Origin: Whitmania pigra
Taxonomy: Eukaryota; Annelida; Clitellata; Hirudinida; Haemopidae
DNA: 64,000 nt
Direction: 5' to 3'
Assembly (NCBI GenBank): GCA_021613335.1
Contig: JAJTWR010000266.1
Location: 5,823,501-5,887,500, forward strand
This document shows, in pieces, positions 63,214 through 64,000 of the stretch; positions within the stretch are counted from its first letter, which is position 1, and the number at the start of each line of letters is the position of its first letter. The notes under the pieces are model-generated. The model made no database searches and was not told where the DNA came from. It was given only the letters and a program-made list of their open reading frames with translations. The position numbers were made by a program, and so were the translations under genes.

Positions 63214-64000
63214 TTAGTCTAAAACATTCATAATAGCAGGAATGAAAGTTCTCAATTTGTTAATAGACAACGATTTTGTGAACATGTCAGCAATGTTCTT
63301 CTCGGATGGAATGTACTTCGGTTTTATGAAACCACTTGCCACTTCTGATCGGATGAAATGATACTTGATATCAATATGCTTCGATCTTTGATGAAAAACA
63401 GGATTCTTTGTCAACTCAATTGCACTCTGATTGTCGACATTGAGTGTAACAGAATTGTTCGTAATTCCTCCGGTCATGTCTTTTAACAAACACATCAGAA
63501 ACTTTGCTTCTTGCACAGCTGCACACATTGACATATATTCTGCTTCGCAGGTCGATAATGCAATAGTTGGTTGTTTTCTAGACTTCCATGAAATCAATGG
63601 ACCAGTACTCGACAACATAAAACCATATCCAGTAATGCTACGACGGTCTTTAGAATTTGCCCAATCAGCATCACAATATCCGATCAAATCTAAATCACCA
63701 TCAGACCTCTTGAAAATTAAACTGTAGTTCATTGTTCCCTTTAAATATCTTAGGACATGTTTAGCCATCGTCATGTGAATATTCATCGGCTTTGATGTGA
63801 ATTGTGATAGATAGGAAACTACAAAACATAAATCGGGTCTTGTAGCAGACATTGCATAGATCAAACTTCCAATTACAGATCTGTACAGGTGCACATTTTC
63901 AAAATCAACAGTATCTTCATCTTTCAGTTTGTTCAAATTCAAATCACATGGCGTAGATCTAGGTTTGCAGTCACTCATGTTGAATTTTGACAGCATTTTT
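63214..64000 (-). CDS. Copia element 3 pol: RT-distal region and RNase H (partial)
   Basis: An open minus frame through the window edge: MLSKFNMSDCKPRSTPCDLN, HLYRSVIGSLIYAMSATRPD, then RNase H LIGYCDADWANSKDRRSITG (catalytic D), TIALSTCEAEYMSMCAAVQE (catalytic E), TLNVDNQSAIELTKNP (catalytic D), HIDIKYHFIRS and the end NIADMFTKSL. The domain is intact, in contrast to Copia 1 of the same family, which has lost this region. The reverse transcriptase lies beyond the window. Confidence 0.92.
   Translation of the reverse strand, partial: KMLSKFNMSDCKPRSTPCDLNLNKLKDEDTVDFENVHLYRSVIGSLIYAMSATRPDLCFVVSYLSQFTSKPMNIHMTMAKHVLRYLKGTMNYSLIFKRSDGDLDLIGYCDADWANSKDRRSITGYGFMLSSTGPLISWKSRKQPTIALSTCEAEYMSMCAAVQEAKFLMCLLKDMTGGITNNSVTLNVDNQSAIELTKNPVFHQRSKHIDIKYHFIRSEVASGFIKPKYIPSEKNIADMFTKSLSINKLRTFIPAIMNVLD

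Overview
The window is nuclear DNA of an intron-rich, AT-rich metazoan, most likely an invertebrate; I cannot name the species. Two host genes point to an animal: a ciliary transition-zone protein of the CC2D2A/CC2D2B family and a multi-repeat thrombospondin type-1 (TSP1) protein. The transposon mix (Copia elements primed by an internal fragment of initiator tRNA-Met, compact Gypsy elements, CR1-like and RNase H-bearing LINEs, pogo/Tigger, hAT and Mutator-like foldback elements) fits a marine or freshwater invertebrate.

Region 1 (1-11,677, minus strand): the 5' part of a CC2D2A/B-like gene. I assembled 21 exons by splice sites and phase with no in-frame stop (about 658 codons, running off the left edge). 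Its introns hold a CR1-like LINE remnant, a fragment of an RT-associated endonuclease-like domain, and a long-inverted-repeat DNA transposon (6248-8487) that itself carries a 185-bp solo LTR.

Region 2 (11,980-32,110): a nested transposon cluster with almost no host sequence. A terminal-inverted-repeat element with an internal telomere-like array contains a deleted Copia element. Next comes a decayed minus-strand CR1-like LINE abutted by Gypsy element 1 and interrupted by its deletion derivative Gypsy 3. Gypsy 1 is interrupted by a second copy of the long-inverted-repeat transposon and by a nearly full-length Gypsy 2, which has a Copia element inserted 2 bp inside its 3' LTR. Target-site duplications (TSDs) can be read for most insertions and give their order.

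Region 3 (32,200-42,890): retroelement tails (endonuclease-like, CR1-like, RNase H-LINE), a small MITE, a pogo fragment, a Tigger-like transposon, a microsatellite and gene-poor AT-rich DNA.

Region 4 (42,894-45,722, plus strand): six TSP1 exons of a secreted or surface protein, all joined in phase 1. Region 5 (45,723-51,500): mostly unannotated DNA with Gypsy remnants. Region 6 (about 51,667-53,311, plus): a 531-codon uninterrupted exon of an unrecognised host protein.

Region 7 (53,312-64,000): a pogo element with TIRs, a decayed ZBED-type hAT transposase, an RNase H-type LINE whose 3' tail is split by a foldback element with minisatellite arms, 9-bp TSDs and a trapped hAT C-terminal domain, and finally the 3' end of a minus-strand Copia of the same family as the one at 12.3 kb.

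The host genes show no functional link to each other. Most of the structure here is transposon-on-transposon layering.
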